Positions 19,016-28,734 of a stretch of DNA of 64,000 bases are shown in pieces. This DNA is from SIG78 sp045635745. GTDB lineage: Bacteria; Verrucomicrobiota; Lentisphaeria; Victivallales; Victivallaceae. The position numbers were made by a program, and so were the translations under genes. The stretch spans positions 6,229-70,228 of the forward strand of contig JAZTWG010000002.1 of the NCBI GenBank assembly GCA_045635745.1. The letters are read 5' to 3'. The notes beneath the pieces are model-generated. The model made no database searches. It was not told the origin of the DNA and saw nothing but the letters and a program-made list of their open reading frames with translations. Positions within the stretch are counted from its first letter, which is position 1, and each line of letters opens with the position of its first letter.

Positions 19016-21135
19016 ACTTTGCGTTTTGGCAAATCATCTGCATCCGGCAGCCGGCGGCAGATCAGAACGTAGGCTTTATAGCTTGAATTCAATCCCGGCG
19101 CCAGTTTTACCGCCTGCCTGATGAGCTTTCTTGCCCGTTTGCGTTTTCCGAGGTAATATTCTTCCAGCGCCCGATCGGTCAACTCTGCGGCCTGTTTCAG
19201 ATCTTTACTGCTTACAAAGCGGTAAAGCCGGTAGCCGTTGATATTGGTTATTTTTGCCGGCAGCGCGATTTCAAAAAAGTTTTCTGCCGGGGCGCCGGAA
19301 GCCAGAATTCCGGCTGCTGCTGCCCGGCGGAGTTTGGGGCGGTTGCTTATGTAGCGATAACTGTAAGGTTCGCGCAGCGGGGTGGTTACAGTTGGCAGAT
19401 GCACAAGCACATAGTCTGCTTTATTGCGGTAACAGAAGTCGGCAAATTCTGCGATCGGCCGGTTGAAAAATGTCAGAATAAACTCTTCTGTGATTTTCCG
19501 TACTTCCGGCAGTTCGTATTTTGCCTGCACCAGAATACTGGCATTGGTGTAGCCTTTGAGCATGGTGGAGGTTTGCATATCACTCAAAAACACTTTACCG
19601 GTAAGATCATACTGCCGCAGATACCGGAGCATTTCTGCTGTGTAGTGCAATCCTTGCGGATAGCCGCGCTGCAGGCGGCGGCTCTGACGCCACTCCACAG
19701 CGACCGCGCCCAGAAGGATCACCAGCAATATTGCGTGCCACACTCTGGAGCTGCTTTGCCGGTAAAGCGATGTAAAGAGAAAAGCCGTGCCCATAACTGC
19801 AAAGATTACCGTTATATCCCGGAAACGCATAAAATACGCATACATCACTGCCGCAATAACCGTCAGCAATACCCATTGGGTTATTTCCCAACTGCGGACG
19901 CGGCGGATCAAAGTAAAGCGGCGCTGTTTTTTGAGATATATGCTCTGAACAATGTATCCAAGCCATGCCGCCGGGAGCAGATACAAAAGCGCCGGAAAGA
20001 TCATTCTGGTTATTTTCCAGCTGGCTGAATGCAGTTCCGGGGTCCACAGATAACGCTGATTGAATGTCAGCAAACCCGGGTCGGCTGGCAGGCGGTTGAA
20101 AAAACGTATCTTGGCACTTACAAGTTCGGCAAAATGGCCGTAATTTCCGGCAAAAGGTGATAATTTACCACCGGCAAACGCCGTAATTGCCAATAAAATC
20201 AGCAATCCGATTTTGTACAGCCGATTGGCGCGGGAGTATTTTATATTCATCAGGATAGCGCCCGGTATCAACCCGAGCAGTACCGGCGAAAAGAACGTTC
20301 CGTGTGCCCGGTTGTACGGTACACACAATGCTGTAAGCGTTACCGCCAGAAAAGTCATCAGCCAGAGATCACGGCGCTTGCGGCTGCTGCGGTTGGTAAT
20401 TACAGCGCGGATTATTTCACACAAAGCCAGTAAACCCAAAAGCATTTGACTGGCATCCCAGCTGGCGACTGCTGCGGCCGCAGTCAAAGCCGCAGCAAGC
20501 AGGGCAAACCGGCGTATTTTCTGCGAACCATACAAAGCACCGGAACTTGCCGCCAGATATGCTCCGAATATGGGCAGTGCAAAAGCCCCCTTGATCAGAT
20601 CCTGCCCGGTATAGCGCCCCAGCGCCGCGGCGGAAAAAATTTCCAGCAGCGCCGCTGCCAGCGCAATACAAACCGGTACTTTGGCCAACCGGAGTGCCAG
20701 AAAAATAAATGCCGGCAATAAAGCTATATACCAGGCAAATGCGTTCCGCAAAAAACGGCTCTCTTCATAACTTTGCTCATATGCTCCCGGCGGGGTTTTG
20801 CCGTAAATATACCGATAGAGCCGCAACAGCCAGCCGCCGGCGTATTCAAGCGAAAAACTCATCTGTTCAGCGGCTTTGAAATTCTGCATCGCCGGCAGGG
20901 AACGGTCAACTTCCGCAATAGATTCGCCATCAGCAACTTTGTTTATATAACTGTACATTACCGCACTTTCCACCAGATACGGTGCAAAACGCGCTCCGAT
21001 TGCCTGTTCCAGTTTGGCCGTATCCCGCCGGGCAACGCTGCTGCGGAAAACAAAGGCGGCAACTATGATAGCCAGAAATAATATGATCGCAGAAAATTTT
21101 TTACTGAAATCAAAAATCTTTTTCACAATCTTCAT
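19006..21135 (-). CDS. Polytopic membrane protein, GT-C glycosyltransferase-like
   Basis: A 709-residue membrane protein with about a dozen transmembrane helices between residues 10 and 455, then a soluble region to the C-terminus. The plan (a helix, a long first periplasmic loop from about residue 35 to 130 containing acidic residues, many helices, then a periplasmic C-terminal domain) resembles GT-C glycosyltransferases such as STT3 or ArnT. The family cannot be fixed by eye. Near the end, ALEEYYLGKRKRARKLIRQA looks like one tetratricopeptide-like helix pair. It overlaps rsmI by 26 bp upstream and is the last gene of the lolC-lolD-glxK-rsmI operon. It could add sugars to envelope glycans or proteins; this is inference from topology only. 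Confidence 0.55.
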   Translation of the reverse strand: MKIVKKIFDFSKKFSAIILFLAIIVAAFVFRSSVARRDTAKLEQAIGARFAPYLVESAVMYSYINKVADGESIAEVDRSLPAMQNFKAAEQMSFSLEYAGGWLLRLYRYIYGKTPPGAYEQSYEESRFLRNAFAWYIALLPAFIFLALRLAKVPVCIALAAALLEIFSAAALGRYTGQDLIKGAFALPIFGAYLAASSGALYGSQKIRRFALLAAALTAAAAVASWDASQMLLGLLALCEIIRAVITNRSSRKRRDLWLMTFLAVTLTALCVPYNRAHGTFFSPVLLGLIPGAILMNIKYSRANRLYKIGLLILLAITAFAGGKLSPFAGNYGHFAELVSAKIRFFNRLPADPGLLTFNQRYLWTPELHSASWKITRMIFPALLYLLPAAWLGYIVQSIYLKKQRRFTLIRRVRSWEITQWVLLTVIAAVMYAYFMRFRDITVIFAVMGTAFLFTSLYRQSSSRVWHAILLVILLGAVAVEWRQSRRLQRGYPQGLHYTAEMLRYLRQYDLTGKVFLSDMQTSTMLKGYTNASILVQAKYELPEVRKITEEFILTFFNRPIAEFADFCYRNKADYVLVHLPTVTTPLREPYSYRYISNRPKLRRAAAAGILASGAPAENFFEIALPAKITNINGYRLYRFVSSKDLKQAAELTDRALEEYYLGKRKRARKLIRQAVKLAPGLNSSYKAYVLICRRLPDADDLPKRKVQR

Positions 21136-21829
21136 CCGGGTTCTGGAGATATTTTTCCGGCGCTACGCCGATAACGAATTCGCCTTTCCAACTGCCCCGC
21201 TGCCGCGAGATCTGCAACAGTTCTGCTACTGTTCCGCGCAAAACTTCTTCATGCATTTTGGTTGCTTCGCGTACGATGGCAATCTTACGGTCATCGCCGC
21301 AATATTTCTGCAGATATTCCAACGCTCCGGTTATCCGGAACGGCGATTCGTAGAAAAATACGGTTTTATCTTCGTTGGCAAGCATTTCAAAAAATTTGCC
21401 CCGCCGTCCGGATTTGACCGGAGGAAAGGCGTAAAAAGCAAATTTATCCACCGGCAATCCGGTGGCTGCCGCCGCAAAGGTCAAAGCTGATACTCCGGGG
21501 ATAACTTCCACGGGCACACTGCAGTTGACTGCTTCGCGCACGATGAAAAACCCCGGGTCGGCGATCGCCGGAGTTCCGGCATCGGTTATCAAAGCTATAT
21601 TTTCTCCGGCGCTCACCCGGTCGAGCAGACTCTGGCATTTGCCGCGCTCGTTGAAGGCATGATAACTCGTAAGCGGCGTGTGGATATCAAAATGAGTCAG
21701 CAGGCCGCGGCTGTGTCGGGTATCTTCCGCGGCGATGAGATCCACTTCTTTAAGGATCCGCAGCGCCCGCAAGGTTATATCTTCAAGATTACCGATGGGG
21801 GTACTTACAATATATAATTTACCACTCAT
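21110..21829 (-). CDS. rsmI: 16S rRNA (cytidine-1402-2'-O)-methyltransferase
   Basis: Adds the 2'-O-methyl group to C1402 of 16S rRNA, the same nucleotide that RsmH N4-methylates. The 239-residue protein belongs to the tetrapyrrole-methylase fold: LYIVSTPIGNLEDITLRAL at the start, AAEDTRHSRGLL, ITDAGTPAIADPG and VIPGVSALTFAAAATGLP all match RsmI. AAAGGTG precedes ATG 21829, and its ribosome site overlaps the glxK stop. Both enzymes for C1402 are therefore in this window, 5 kb apart and in opposite directions. Confidence 0.95.
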   Translation of the reverse strand: MSGKLYIVSTPIGNLEDITLRALRILKEVDLIAAEDTRHSRGLLTHFDIHTPLTSYHAFNERGKCQSLLDRVSAGENIALITDAGTPAIADPGFFIVREAVNCSVPVEVIPGVSALTFAAAATGLPVDKFAFYAFPPVKSGRRGKFFEMLANEDKTVFFYESPFRITGALEYLQKYCGDDRKIAIVREATKMHEEVLRGTVAELLQISRQRGSWKGEFVIGVAPEKYLQNPDEDCEKDF

Positions 21830-21833
21830 AAAA

Positions 21834-22970
21834 TCACCTTTGTCTGATCATGTTGCATATGCTGCGTGCCATCCGCCGGAGATTGCCGGGGGCGGCAGAC
21901 AATGCTTCGTCCAGCGAACAGGGGCGGGCCGCAAGCGCCAGAACCGCATCAAAAATATTTTCCAACTCTTCATATCTTTCACCCAATGCCCCGGAAAGCA
22001 GTATGACCGGTACCCCGGCGCGTCTGGCATGACGGCTTACCACGCTGCATAGCTTGCCATGGGCGGTCTGGAAATCCGAACAGCCTTCGCCGGTTATCAC
22101 CCAGTCGGCATCGGCAATGAGAGAATCGAATTTGAGCATATCCAGTACCAGTTCTGCGCCCGAAACCATCCGGGCGTTCAGATAATTTCGCAGCGCAAAA
22201 CCCAGCCCGCCGGCCGCTCCGTCGCCGGGAGTGGCAAAGTTATCTGCCAAATGACTTTTTACTGAAAGTTCTCCGAAGTTGCGGAGATTGTTTTCGAGCA
22301 GATGCACCATATCGGCATCGGCGCCTTTCTGGGGCGCAAAAACTTTTGCCGCACCATTTTCGCCGCAGAGCGGATTGGTTACATCCGAAGCTATGCAGAA
22401 GGTGCTTTCTCCGATTTCCGGCAGCATATCGGCCGTATCGATTCGGGCAATGGCGGCAATGTCATTGCCGTCGGCAGGAGCTTTTATCAAATTGCCGCTG
22501 CCGTCAAAAAACTTTACGCCCAGCGCTTGCAGCATACCCACACCGCAATCCACTGTGGCGCTGCCGCCGATACCGATAGTGAAATGCCGGATATGTTTTT
22601 CCTGCATCAGATATTTCAAGAGCTCGCCGGTACCGAAAGTAGTGGTTTGCATGGGATTGCGTTCTTCGCGGTTTATCAGTTCCAGACCGCTGGCGGAAGC
22701 CATTTCAAAAACACCTGAATTATCCGGCAGTAATCCCCATTGAGCCTGCACTCTCCGGTGGAGCGGATCATGCACACAGCAAGTATGCAAAACTCCATTG
22801 CAGCTGGCTGTTACTGCTTTTGCGGTACCTTCGCCTCCATCGCCCAGCGGTAAGGATATTACCTGAAAATCCGGCGCGGTCCGGCGGATTTCTTCCTGCA
22901 GAATATCGCAGATCTCCATACTTGAAAGGCAGTTTTTGAACGAATCAAATGCCAGTATAACTTTTGTCAT
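21834..22970 (-). CDS. Glycerate kinase (class II)
   Basis: Phosphorylates D-glycerate (to 2- or 3-phosphoglycerate) in glycerate, serine or sugar-acid breakdown. 378 residues, the usual length. Family signatures: ILAFDSFKNCLSSMEIC at the N-terminus, LPLGDGGEGTAKAV, IGIGGSATVDCGVGML, ITGEGCSDFQTAHGK. The start overlaps the lolD stop (ATGA) and its stop is four bases before rsmI, so it sits inside a tight operon of unrelated genes. No glycerate-producing reductase is nearby. Confidence 0.93.
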   Translation of the reverse strand: MTKVILAFDSFKNCLSSMEICDILQEEIRRTAPDFQVISLPLGDGGEGTAKAVTASCNGVLHTCCVHDPLHRRVQAQWGLLPDNSGVFEMASASGLELINREERNPMQTTTFGTGELLKYLMQEKHIRHFTIGIGGSATVDCGVGMLQALGVKFFDGSGNLIKAPADGNDIAAIARIDTADMLPEIGESTFCIASDVTNPLCGENGAAKVFAPQKGADADMVHLLENNLRNFGELSVKSHLADNFATPGDGAAGGLGFALRNYLNARMVSGAELVLDMLKFDSLIADADWVITGEGCSDFQTAHGKLCSVVSRHARRAGVPVILLSGALGERYEELENIFDAVLALAARPCSLDEALSAAPGNLRRMARSICNMIRQR

Positions 22971-23668
22971 TGTTCAGCAGCCTTTTTTTCGCTCAAATGC
23001 CCATCAGTAAGATAATAAACTTTATCGGCATAGCTGACCAATGACTCGTTGTGGGTGATCATTATGATCGTGTGATCCTGTGCCAGCCGGCTGAAGAGCT
23101 GCAGAAGTTTTTCGCCGGTCTGCGAATCCAGATTGCCGGTCGGCTCGTCTGCCAGAATCAATTCCGGATCGTTGATAAGCGCTCTGGCTACTGCAGCCCG
23201 CTGCTGTTCTCCGCCGGAAAGTTCGCTGCCGCGGTGGTGGAGCCGTTCTGCCAGCCCCAGCGATGACAAAAGCATTTCTGCCCGTTCGCGCGCCTGCCGG
23301 AGCGGTTTTTTTGCCAGCCTGGCCGGAATCAGCACATTTTCAAGAATGGTGAATTCCGGCAGCAGCTGATAGTTCTGAAAGATAAAACCGATCCGGTTGT
23401 TCCGGAATGCCGCCGCCGCGGAAGCTGTCTTCATCAGCGTCCGGTAATCTTCTCCGGCATATCGGATAGTGCCGCTATCGGGCTTTTCCAGTGCGCCGAT
23501 CAGATTCAGCAGTGTGGTTTTGCCGGAGCCGGATGCTCCCAGCAGTACGTTCCAGGCATTGCGCTGAAATCCGGCACATACATCGTGCAGGATCTCCAGA
23601 CGGTGGTTGCCGGCAAGCTCATAGCCCTTGCACACATTTTCCAGTTCGATCAAAAAATTTCCACTCAT
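22967..23668 (-). CDS. lolD: Lipoprotein-releasing ABC transporter ATPase LolD
   Basis: The nucleotide-binding subunit that powers release of outer-membrane lipoproteins from the inner membrane. 233 residues. Walker A is GASGSGKTTLLN, the signature is LSGGEQQRAAVARAL, Walker B is ELILADEPTGNLD, and the switch His is in IMITHNESL. It starts one base after the lolC stop. A LolCD pair implies an outer membrane with sorted lipoproteins; the DegP-like lipoprotein at 41226 is a possible client. The MacB-type exporters are close relatives, but the partner permease favours Lol. Confidence 0.9.
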   Translation of the reverse strand: MSGNFLIELENVCKGYELAGNHRLEILHDVCAGFQRNAWNVLLGASGSGKTTLLNLIGALEKPDSGTIRYAGEDYRTLMKTASAAAAFRNNRIGFIFQNYQLLPEFTILENVLIPARLAKKPLRQARERAEMLLSSLGLAERLHHRGSELSGGEQQRAAVARALINDPELILADEPTGNLDSQTGEKLLQLFSRLAQDHTIIMITHNESLVSYADKVYYLTDGHLSEKKAAEQ

Positions 23669-23669
23669 A

Positions 23670-24941
23670 TTATTCGTACCTCAAGGCTTTTGCCGGATCA
23701 AGTTTGGCTGCCCGCAGAGCCGGCACTATTGCCCCGGCGGTACAGAGAATGATTGCTGAAATTGCCACTATTGCCACATCCATCGGCACGATGTGGGCGG
23801 GCAGTTCATTGAAAAAGTACATTTCCGGCGGGAAAAGCGGTTGGCCGGTGATTTTTGCCACGATCCGCAATATATCCATACGGATCGCTATAACCAATGT
23901 CCCCAATGCTATACCCAGCGTGCTGCCGATCACCCCCACCAGCAGACCCTGCAGCAGAAATATGTTCATTACTTGCATCGGCGTAGTGCCCAGCGCTTTC
24001 AGAACCCCGATTTCGCGGGTTTTCTGATAAACTGAGGTTATCAGCGTATTGGCAATGCTGAAAGCTGCCACCAGCACAATAAAAATCAGGAGAAAAAACA
24101 TCATATTTTTTTCCACCGCCAGCACGCCCAGCAGTTGGGCGTTGCGGCTCTGCCAGGATTCTATGCGGAAAGTGCTTTCCGGCAGCAGAGTTTGAAGTTT
24201 TTCAAGTTCACTTTGCATATCAAAGGCATTGTTCACCCAACCGTATACGGTGGTGGCGCTGCCCCATTGCATATTGAAGAGCTCGGCCGCATCGTCGATA
24301 TTGACAAAGATCACGTCGCGGTCGAAATCATATTTGCCGAAACTTACGATACCGGTAACTTTCAGCTCGGTCGGCAGTATGATTTTACCGCTGGATGCTA
24401 TTTCCACGCCGCCGGATGGTTTGACTTTGACCATTTCAGCAAGCTTGGCTGAACTGTGCAGTATTATGCGGTCGCCCACACGCAGCCCGTGCTGGTGGGC
24501 AAGGCGGATCCCCAATACCGCTTCGCCGGGGGCAAGGTCGAATCTTCCTCCCGGCCGGAGGGCTGATTTTATATCCATGGCGTGTTGCACATCTTCAGCA
24601 TTGACTCCCAGTACCAGTTTGGGCATGAAATTATTGCGGTTCTGGAGCATTGCCACCTGCGAAATGACCGGTGCGCTGCGAACCGCACCGGCTTCAGAAA
24701 GTTTTTTCCGCACAAAATCCACATCCATAATCGGGTAATATCTGCCGGTAACGTGCAGATGCGCCTGGGTTTGGATGAGTTTATCTTTCATTATATCCGT
24801 AAAGCCGGTCATAACCGCCAGCACCACTATCAATACCGCTACTCCCAGCATTACGCCGATGATCGAAATAAGCGTGATCACCGACACCGCATTGCGGCGG
24901 GGCTTGAGGTATCGCAAAGCTATTGAAAATTCTGTCCGCAC
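23670..24941 (-). CDS. lolC: Lipoprotein-releasing ABC transporter permease LolC/LolE
   Basis: The membrane subunit of the Lol release complex, 423 residues, with four transmembrane helices: one near residue 30 (ISIIGVMLGVAVLIVVLAVM) and three in the C-terminal FtsX domain (about 275-415). Between them lies a large periplasmic domain. RYLKPRRNAVSVITLISIIG is the LolC/E N-terminal signature and REIGVLKALGTTPMQVMNIF is the coupling segment. Only one permease is present, so the complex is probably a homodimer (LolF-like) or the partner is elsewhere. It is the first gene of the operon running down to 19006. LolA and LolB are not in the window. Confidence 0.9.
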   Translation of the reverse strand: MRTEFSIALRYLKPRRNAVSVITLISIIGVMLGVAVLIVVLAVMTGFTDIMKDKLIQTQAHLHVTGRYYPIMDVDFVRKKLSEAGAVRSAPVISQVAMLQNRNNFMPKLVLGVNAEDVQHAMDIKSALRPGGRFDLAPGEAVLGIRLAHQHGLRVGDRIILHSSAKLAEMVKVKPSGGVEIASSGKIILPTELKVTGIVSFGKYDFDRDVIFVNIDDAAELFNMQWGSATTVYGWVNNAFDMQSELEKLQTLLPESTFRIESWQSRNAQLLGVLAVEKNMMFFLLIFIVLVAAFSIANTLITSVYQKTREIGVLKALGTTPMQVMNIFLLQGLLVGVIGSTLGIALGTLVIAIRMDILRIVAKITGQPLFPPEMYFFNELPAHIVPMDVAIVAISAIILCTAGAIVPALRAAKLDPAKALRYE

Positions 24942-25072
24942 GATAGAAAAACACCTTTTTTGCTTTTTTATTTAAAAAACGTTATTAAATTAGTACCAAA
25001 ACGCCAAAATGGCAATATATTATAGCGAAAAGAATAAAAAAAACTGAAATTTTTAACTCAACGATTTGAAAT

Positions 25073-27292
25073 ATGTCCAATATCGAATTACTTGCTCCTG
25101 CCGGAACTCCGGAAGCCCTGGTGGCGGCATTTGCCGCCGGTGCCGATGCAGTTTATTGCGGGTTGCCCCGTTTTAATGCCCGTGAGCGCGGCGAAAACTT
25201 TACTGCCGAAAATATGCGTCAGGCAATAGCCTATGCTCATAAACTGCACAAAAAAGTCTATATAACACTCAATACCCTGATCAAAGAAAGCGAATTGCCC
25301 GATCTGGCAGAGTATGTGGCGCAGATTGCCGATATGGCGCCCGATGCGGTCATTGTGCAGGATCTGGGTGTGCTGCGGCTTTTGCGGGAGTTTTTCCCGA
25401 ACCTTACTATCCACGCTTCCACGCAAATGGGCATACATAACTCTGCCGGTGTGCGTATGGCGGAAAAAATGGGTGTAAAACGGGTTATTCTTGAACGGCA
25501 GATGACTATGGAAGAATTGGAAAAACTCAAGAAGAATACTAATATGGAAATAGAGATATTCTGCCACGGAGCGCTTTGTTGTTCGCTTTCCGGATCGTGT
25601 CTTTTCAGCAGTTATCTCGGTGGAGCAAGCGGCAACCGCGGCAAATGCAAACAGCCCTGCCGCCGCCGCTTCTTTTCCAAAACCGGGAATGGATTTTTCT
25701 TTTCCACTTCTGACCTTGCCACGCTGGAAATGATTCCGGAATTCCGCACTTTGAACATAACTTCGCTCAAGATAGAAGGGCGGCTCAAGCAGCCCGATTA
25801 TGTTTATAATGCAGTTAAAGCCTACCGTATGGTGCTGGATGCTGCGGAAGTCACTCCGGCGGTTATCGGCGAAGCCCGGCAGGTGCTTGCCGGAACTTGC
25901 GGACGGCGTTGGAGCAATGGATTTTTCAGCGAAAAGAGCATGAAAAATCTGGTGCGGCACGATGCACTCGGCGCTTCCGGTACTCTGCTGGGCAGAGTGA
26001 CAGCTGTCGGCGAAAGCGGCTTCAATGCCGAACTCAAGCAGCGCCTGCATATCGGCGACCGGTTGAGGGTTCAGCCGGTCAATGGCGATGAGGGCAGTGC
26101 GTTTACTCTGACCAAACTTTTTATCGACCGCAAAATCGTTTCGGTGGCGCGTCCCGGTGATACGGTTTATATACCTTGCGATAAACCGGTGGCAATGAAT
26201 GGATTGCTTTACAAAATAGGCGTGTCGCACAATGTGGATACCAAAGCGTTGGAAAATACCCGCGTAAGGGAAAAACTGCAACTGGCGCTCAAGCTGGAAA
26301 AAGATGCTTTGAATGTGGAAATTCTGAATATGGACAATGCTTCTGTCTGGCGCCACTGCGAAGAATTCCAGATTGCCGGCAAGCATCCGGTTTCAGCTGA
26401 AACACTGCAGGAAGCGTTTGCTTCCGGCACCGATGAATTTGAATTTCTGATCAGCAATATTGTGATCGAGCCCGATGCGGCTGACCGCTTTATCCCCGCG
26501 AGCGTACTCAAAAAGATCCGCCGCGAATTTGATGCTTTTGCTGCGGAACTTGATATCGCCGGGTTGCAGAAAGCCGGAGCTGCCGGGTTGATGAAATTTT
26601 TTGCTTTCTACAATTCGCAAGCCACATTTCCGGTAAGTAGTGAACATTTGCGCGAAACTGTTGCCATGCGTCCACACGGCGATGCCGCCGGCAACCCCAA
26701 AGCGTGGCGGGCGGTCAGTGTGCTGGATATAAACAACTCCACCGACGAAGCGATCCTGCCGGATTACTGCAGCGAAGAACGGCTTGAAAGTTTGCAGCGG
26801 GCAATCGGCCGGGCTTACGATCAGGGTATCCGCCGCTTCCGGGCGGCAAGTTTGTTTGAACTGGAACTTCTTGCCGGTTATAAAGATATATTTGTTACCA
26901 CCACTTATCCGCTGCCGGTTGCCAACTCGCTGGCGGCAACGGAACTGGCCGATTGGGGGGTAAACCGGGTGCAGGCATCGCTGGAACTGGAAAAATCCAG
27001 TATCGAAGATTTACGCAGTCATTCGCCGTTGGCACTGGAAGTCTACCGCTACGGCCGGTTTGCTCTGCTCACCACCCGGGCCGCGCTGCCGGCAGAAGGC
27101 GAGATCGAAGACAATCGCGGCAACAAATTTTCGGTACGCTTTGACAAACGCCAGAACCTGACCCGGCTCTATGCCAAATCGGTTTTCAGCATACCGCATG
27201 TGGCGGGGACCAGCGATTTTTACGATCTGACCCAGGCTCGGTGGAACGAACAGGAAACCAACAGTTTCAATTTTGAAACCAACTGGCTGTGA
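25073..27292 (+). CDS. Peptidase U32 family RNA hydroxylase-like protein
   Basis: A 739-residue protein of the U32 family. E. coli members RlhA and TrhP/YegQ are prephenate-dependent RNA hydroxylation proteins, so a role in tRNA or rRNA hydroxylation is more likely than collagenase activity. The N-terminal barrel begins IELLAPAGTPEALVAAFAAG and holds the family motif ERQMTMEEL followed by EIFCHGALCCSLSGSC and GKCKQPCRRRF, whose cysteines are the presumed iron-sulfur ligands. The region after residue 370 matches the longer DUF3656-bearing subgroup, as in RlhA. No clear ribosome site precedes ATG 25073, but the AAPAG block begins six residues in, so the start is sound. It is monocistronic and divergent from lolC. 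Confidence 0.87.
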   Translation: MSNIELLAPAGTPEALVAAFAAGADAVYCGLPRFNARERGENFTAENMRQAIAYAHKLHKKVYITLNTLIKESELPDLAEYVAQIADMAPDAVIVQDLGVLRLLREFFPNLTIHASTQMGIHNSAGVRMAEKMGVKRVILERQMTMEELEKLKKNTNMEIEIFCHGALCCSLSGSCLFSSYLGGASGNRGKCKQPCRRRFFSKTGNGFFFSTSDLATLEMIPEFRTLNITSLKIEGRLKQPDYVYNAVKAYRMVLDAAEVTPAVIGEARQVLAGTCGRRWSNGFFSEKSMKNLVRHDALGASGTLLGRVTAVGESGFNAELKQRLHIGDRLRVQPVNGDEGSAFTLTKLFIDRKIVSVARPGDTVYIPCDKPVAMNGLLYKIGVSHNVDTKALENTRVREKLQLALKLEKDALNVEILNMDNASVWRHCEEFQIAGKHPVSAETLQEAFASGTDEFEFLISNIVIEPDAADRFIPASVLKKIRREFDAFAAELDIAGLQKAGAAGLMKFFAFYNSQATFPVSSEHLRETVAMRPHGDAAGNPKAWRAVSVLDINNSTDEAILPDYCSEERLESLQRAIGRAYDQGIRRFRAASLFELELLAGYKDIFVTTTYPLPVANSLAATELADWGVNRVQASLELEKSSIEDLRSHSPLALEVYRYGRFALLTTRAALPAEGEIEDNRGNKFSVRFDKRQNLTRLYAKSVFSIPHVAGTSDFYDLTQARWNEQETNSFNFETNWL

Positions 27293-27326
27293 TCTCTCCG
27301 GAGCATGGCGGAAAAAACGGAATTGT

Positions 27327-28058
27327 TCAGCGTATTTCTGTTTTCAGGTAGTTTATAGCTCCGGCGGCGGCAAAAAGTCCGAATATTCCCGGGATAAATG
27401 AACTGCTGCCGATCGTCGGGCGTTCACCCGGTGCGCCGGGAATTACGGCCGCAGGATTGATTTCGCAGGAAAATATACACTCAATACCTTTGACGATATT
27501 GTATTCTTTTTTCAGTTTGGCGCGTAAATTTTTTGCCAATGCGCAGCTGTGGGTTTTGCTTATATCGGCATATTGTATTTTTGTGGGATCCACGCGGCAG
27601 CCGGCACCCATGGATGAGAAGGTTTTTATTTGTTTATGGTAAGCATATGCCAGCAGAAAACACTTGTCATTTATGCTGTCAATAGCATCAATAATGCAGT
27701 CAAAATTACCTTCGTCGATGATTTGCGGAATATTTTCACGGGTCAGTGCTGCGTTTTTTACTTGCAGATCCAGTCCGGGATTTATATCATGCAGCCGCTC
27801 TTGCAATACGTCGGTTTTGAACATATTATTTGTAGAACGCAAAGCCAGAATCTGCCGGTTCAGATTGGTCGGATGCACTTTATCCGGATCGTAAACGGTC
27901 AAATGCCCGATGCCGCCGCGCACGAGTGCTTCAGCCGCATAACCACCCACACCGCCGGCACCGGCCAGCAGTACACGCGAGCGGGCAAGTTTTGCCATGG
28001 CGCCTGAGCCAAAGAGTATCTCGCTGCGCTGAAGATAGTTTTCAAAAGTTTCCGGCAT
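27327..28058 (-). CDS. tcdA: tRNA threonylcarbamoyladenosine dehydratase
   Basis: An E1-like (ThiF/MoeB fold) enzyme that cyclises t6A37 of tRNA to ct6A using ATP. The 243-residue protein starts at ATG 28058 (MPETFENYLQRSEILFG); the frame stays open upstream but that part is the antisense of other sequence inside tatD. Nucleotide binding: VLLAGAGGVGGYAAEALVRGG; Arg in NLNRQILAL; SINDKCFLLAY; a C-terminal SSSFIPGIFGLFAAAGAI as in TcdA. The start overlaps tatD by 17 bp. It is the last gene of the IMPase-rimO-pgsA-tatD-tcdA operon. YgdL is the older name. Confidence 0.92.
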   Translation of the reverse strand: MPETFENYLQRSEILFGSGAMAKLARSRVLLAGAGGVGGYAAEALVRGGIGHLTVYDPDKVHPTNLNRQILALRSTNNMFKTDVLQERLHDINPGLDLQVKNAALTRENIPQIIDEGNFDCIIDAIDSINDKCFLLAYAYHKQIKTFSSMGAGCRVDPTKIQYADISKTHSCALAKNLRAKLKKEYNIVKGIECIFSCEINPAAVIPGAPGERPTIGSSSFIPGIFGLFAAAGAINYLKTEIR

Positions 28059-28734
28059 GATAGAGCCTTTCAAATTGTTCAAGCATGATTTTCTGCAGCG
28101 CAGAAAACTCCAAATCCATTTTCTGCGCCATAAAGCGGTAATGACTTTCAATATCGCCGTGGTGCGGATCGTCCGTTTCCAGCACGATGCGCCGGAGATA
28201 ATCCGGATTGTCGCGCAAAAAATCCAACAGTTGCGGCTGAAAACTGATTTTCGGCGGCAGCGAGAGCAGAAACGGCGTGTGATCCCATAATTGTCTGGCA
28301 AGCGCAAGATTGCTGCAATAGTAGTGTATTACAGTTGGGACTTGCCATTTTATGCGTTTGTAGAGTTCCAGCAGCTCCGAAAAACACTTCACACAATGAA
28401 TCGTTAAAGGTTTATTAAGTTCTTCTGCCAGATTTATTGCATGAGTAAACTCTTTTATCTGTTCCGGCAGCGGCAGTTTGCCTTTCAGCCGGTCAAGTCC
28501 CGCTTCGCCAATACCGATAAAGCGCTTATCCCGGGCGGCGACGGCAAATTCATTGTTCCAGGAGCTGCCGTGCCACGGGTGATGTTCAAGTGTGGCAAAA
28601 CAGTTTTCCGGCAATGGCAGATCAGCGTCTGCCAACGGCACAGATACGATTCTGACCACATTGCCGGCAACCGTTAACGGCTGCTGCCGGTCAAAGTGGG
28701 TGTGGAAATCCACCGTTGGCAGAAGTGCGGTCAT
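28042..28734 (-). CDS. TatD family metal-dependent hydrolase
   Basis: A 230-residue TIM-barrel hydrolase of the TatD DNase family. Metal ligands: HTH in TVDFHTHFD, the Glu in IGIGEAGLDRL, a His in LTIHCVKCF, a His in TVIHYYCSN, and the C-terminal Asp in RIVLETDDPHHG. It is shorter than E. coli TatD (about 260) and divergent, so the substrate (DNA 3' ends or another phosphoester) is uncertain. Its ATG overlaps the pgsA stop by one base (TAATG). It is probably cytosolic. Confidence 0.82.
   Translation of the reverse strand: MTALLPTVDFHTHFDRQQPLTVAGNVVRIVSVPLADADLPLPENCFATLEHHPWHGSSWNNEFAVAARDKRFIGIGEAGLDRLKGKLPLPEQIKEFTHAINLAEELNKPLTIHCVKCFSELLELYKRIKWQVPTVIHYYCSNLALARQLWDHTPFLLSLPPKISFQPQLLDFLRDNPDYLRRIVLETDDPHHGDIESHYRFMAQKMDLEFSALQKIMLEQFERLYHAGNF

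Noticed and set aside
28059..28307. An 83-codon N-terminal extension of tcdA
   Set aside because: The extension lies inside tatD in another frame and reads Arg/Cys/Trp-rich text; TcdA homologues begin at the ATG at 28058.
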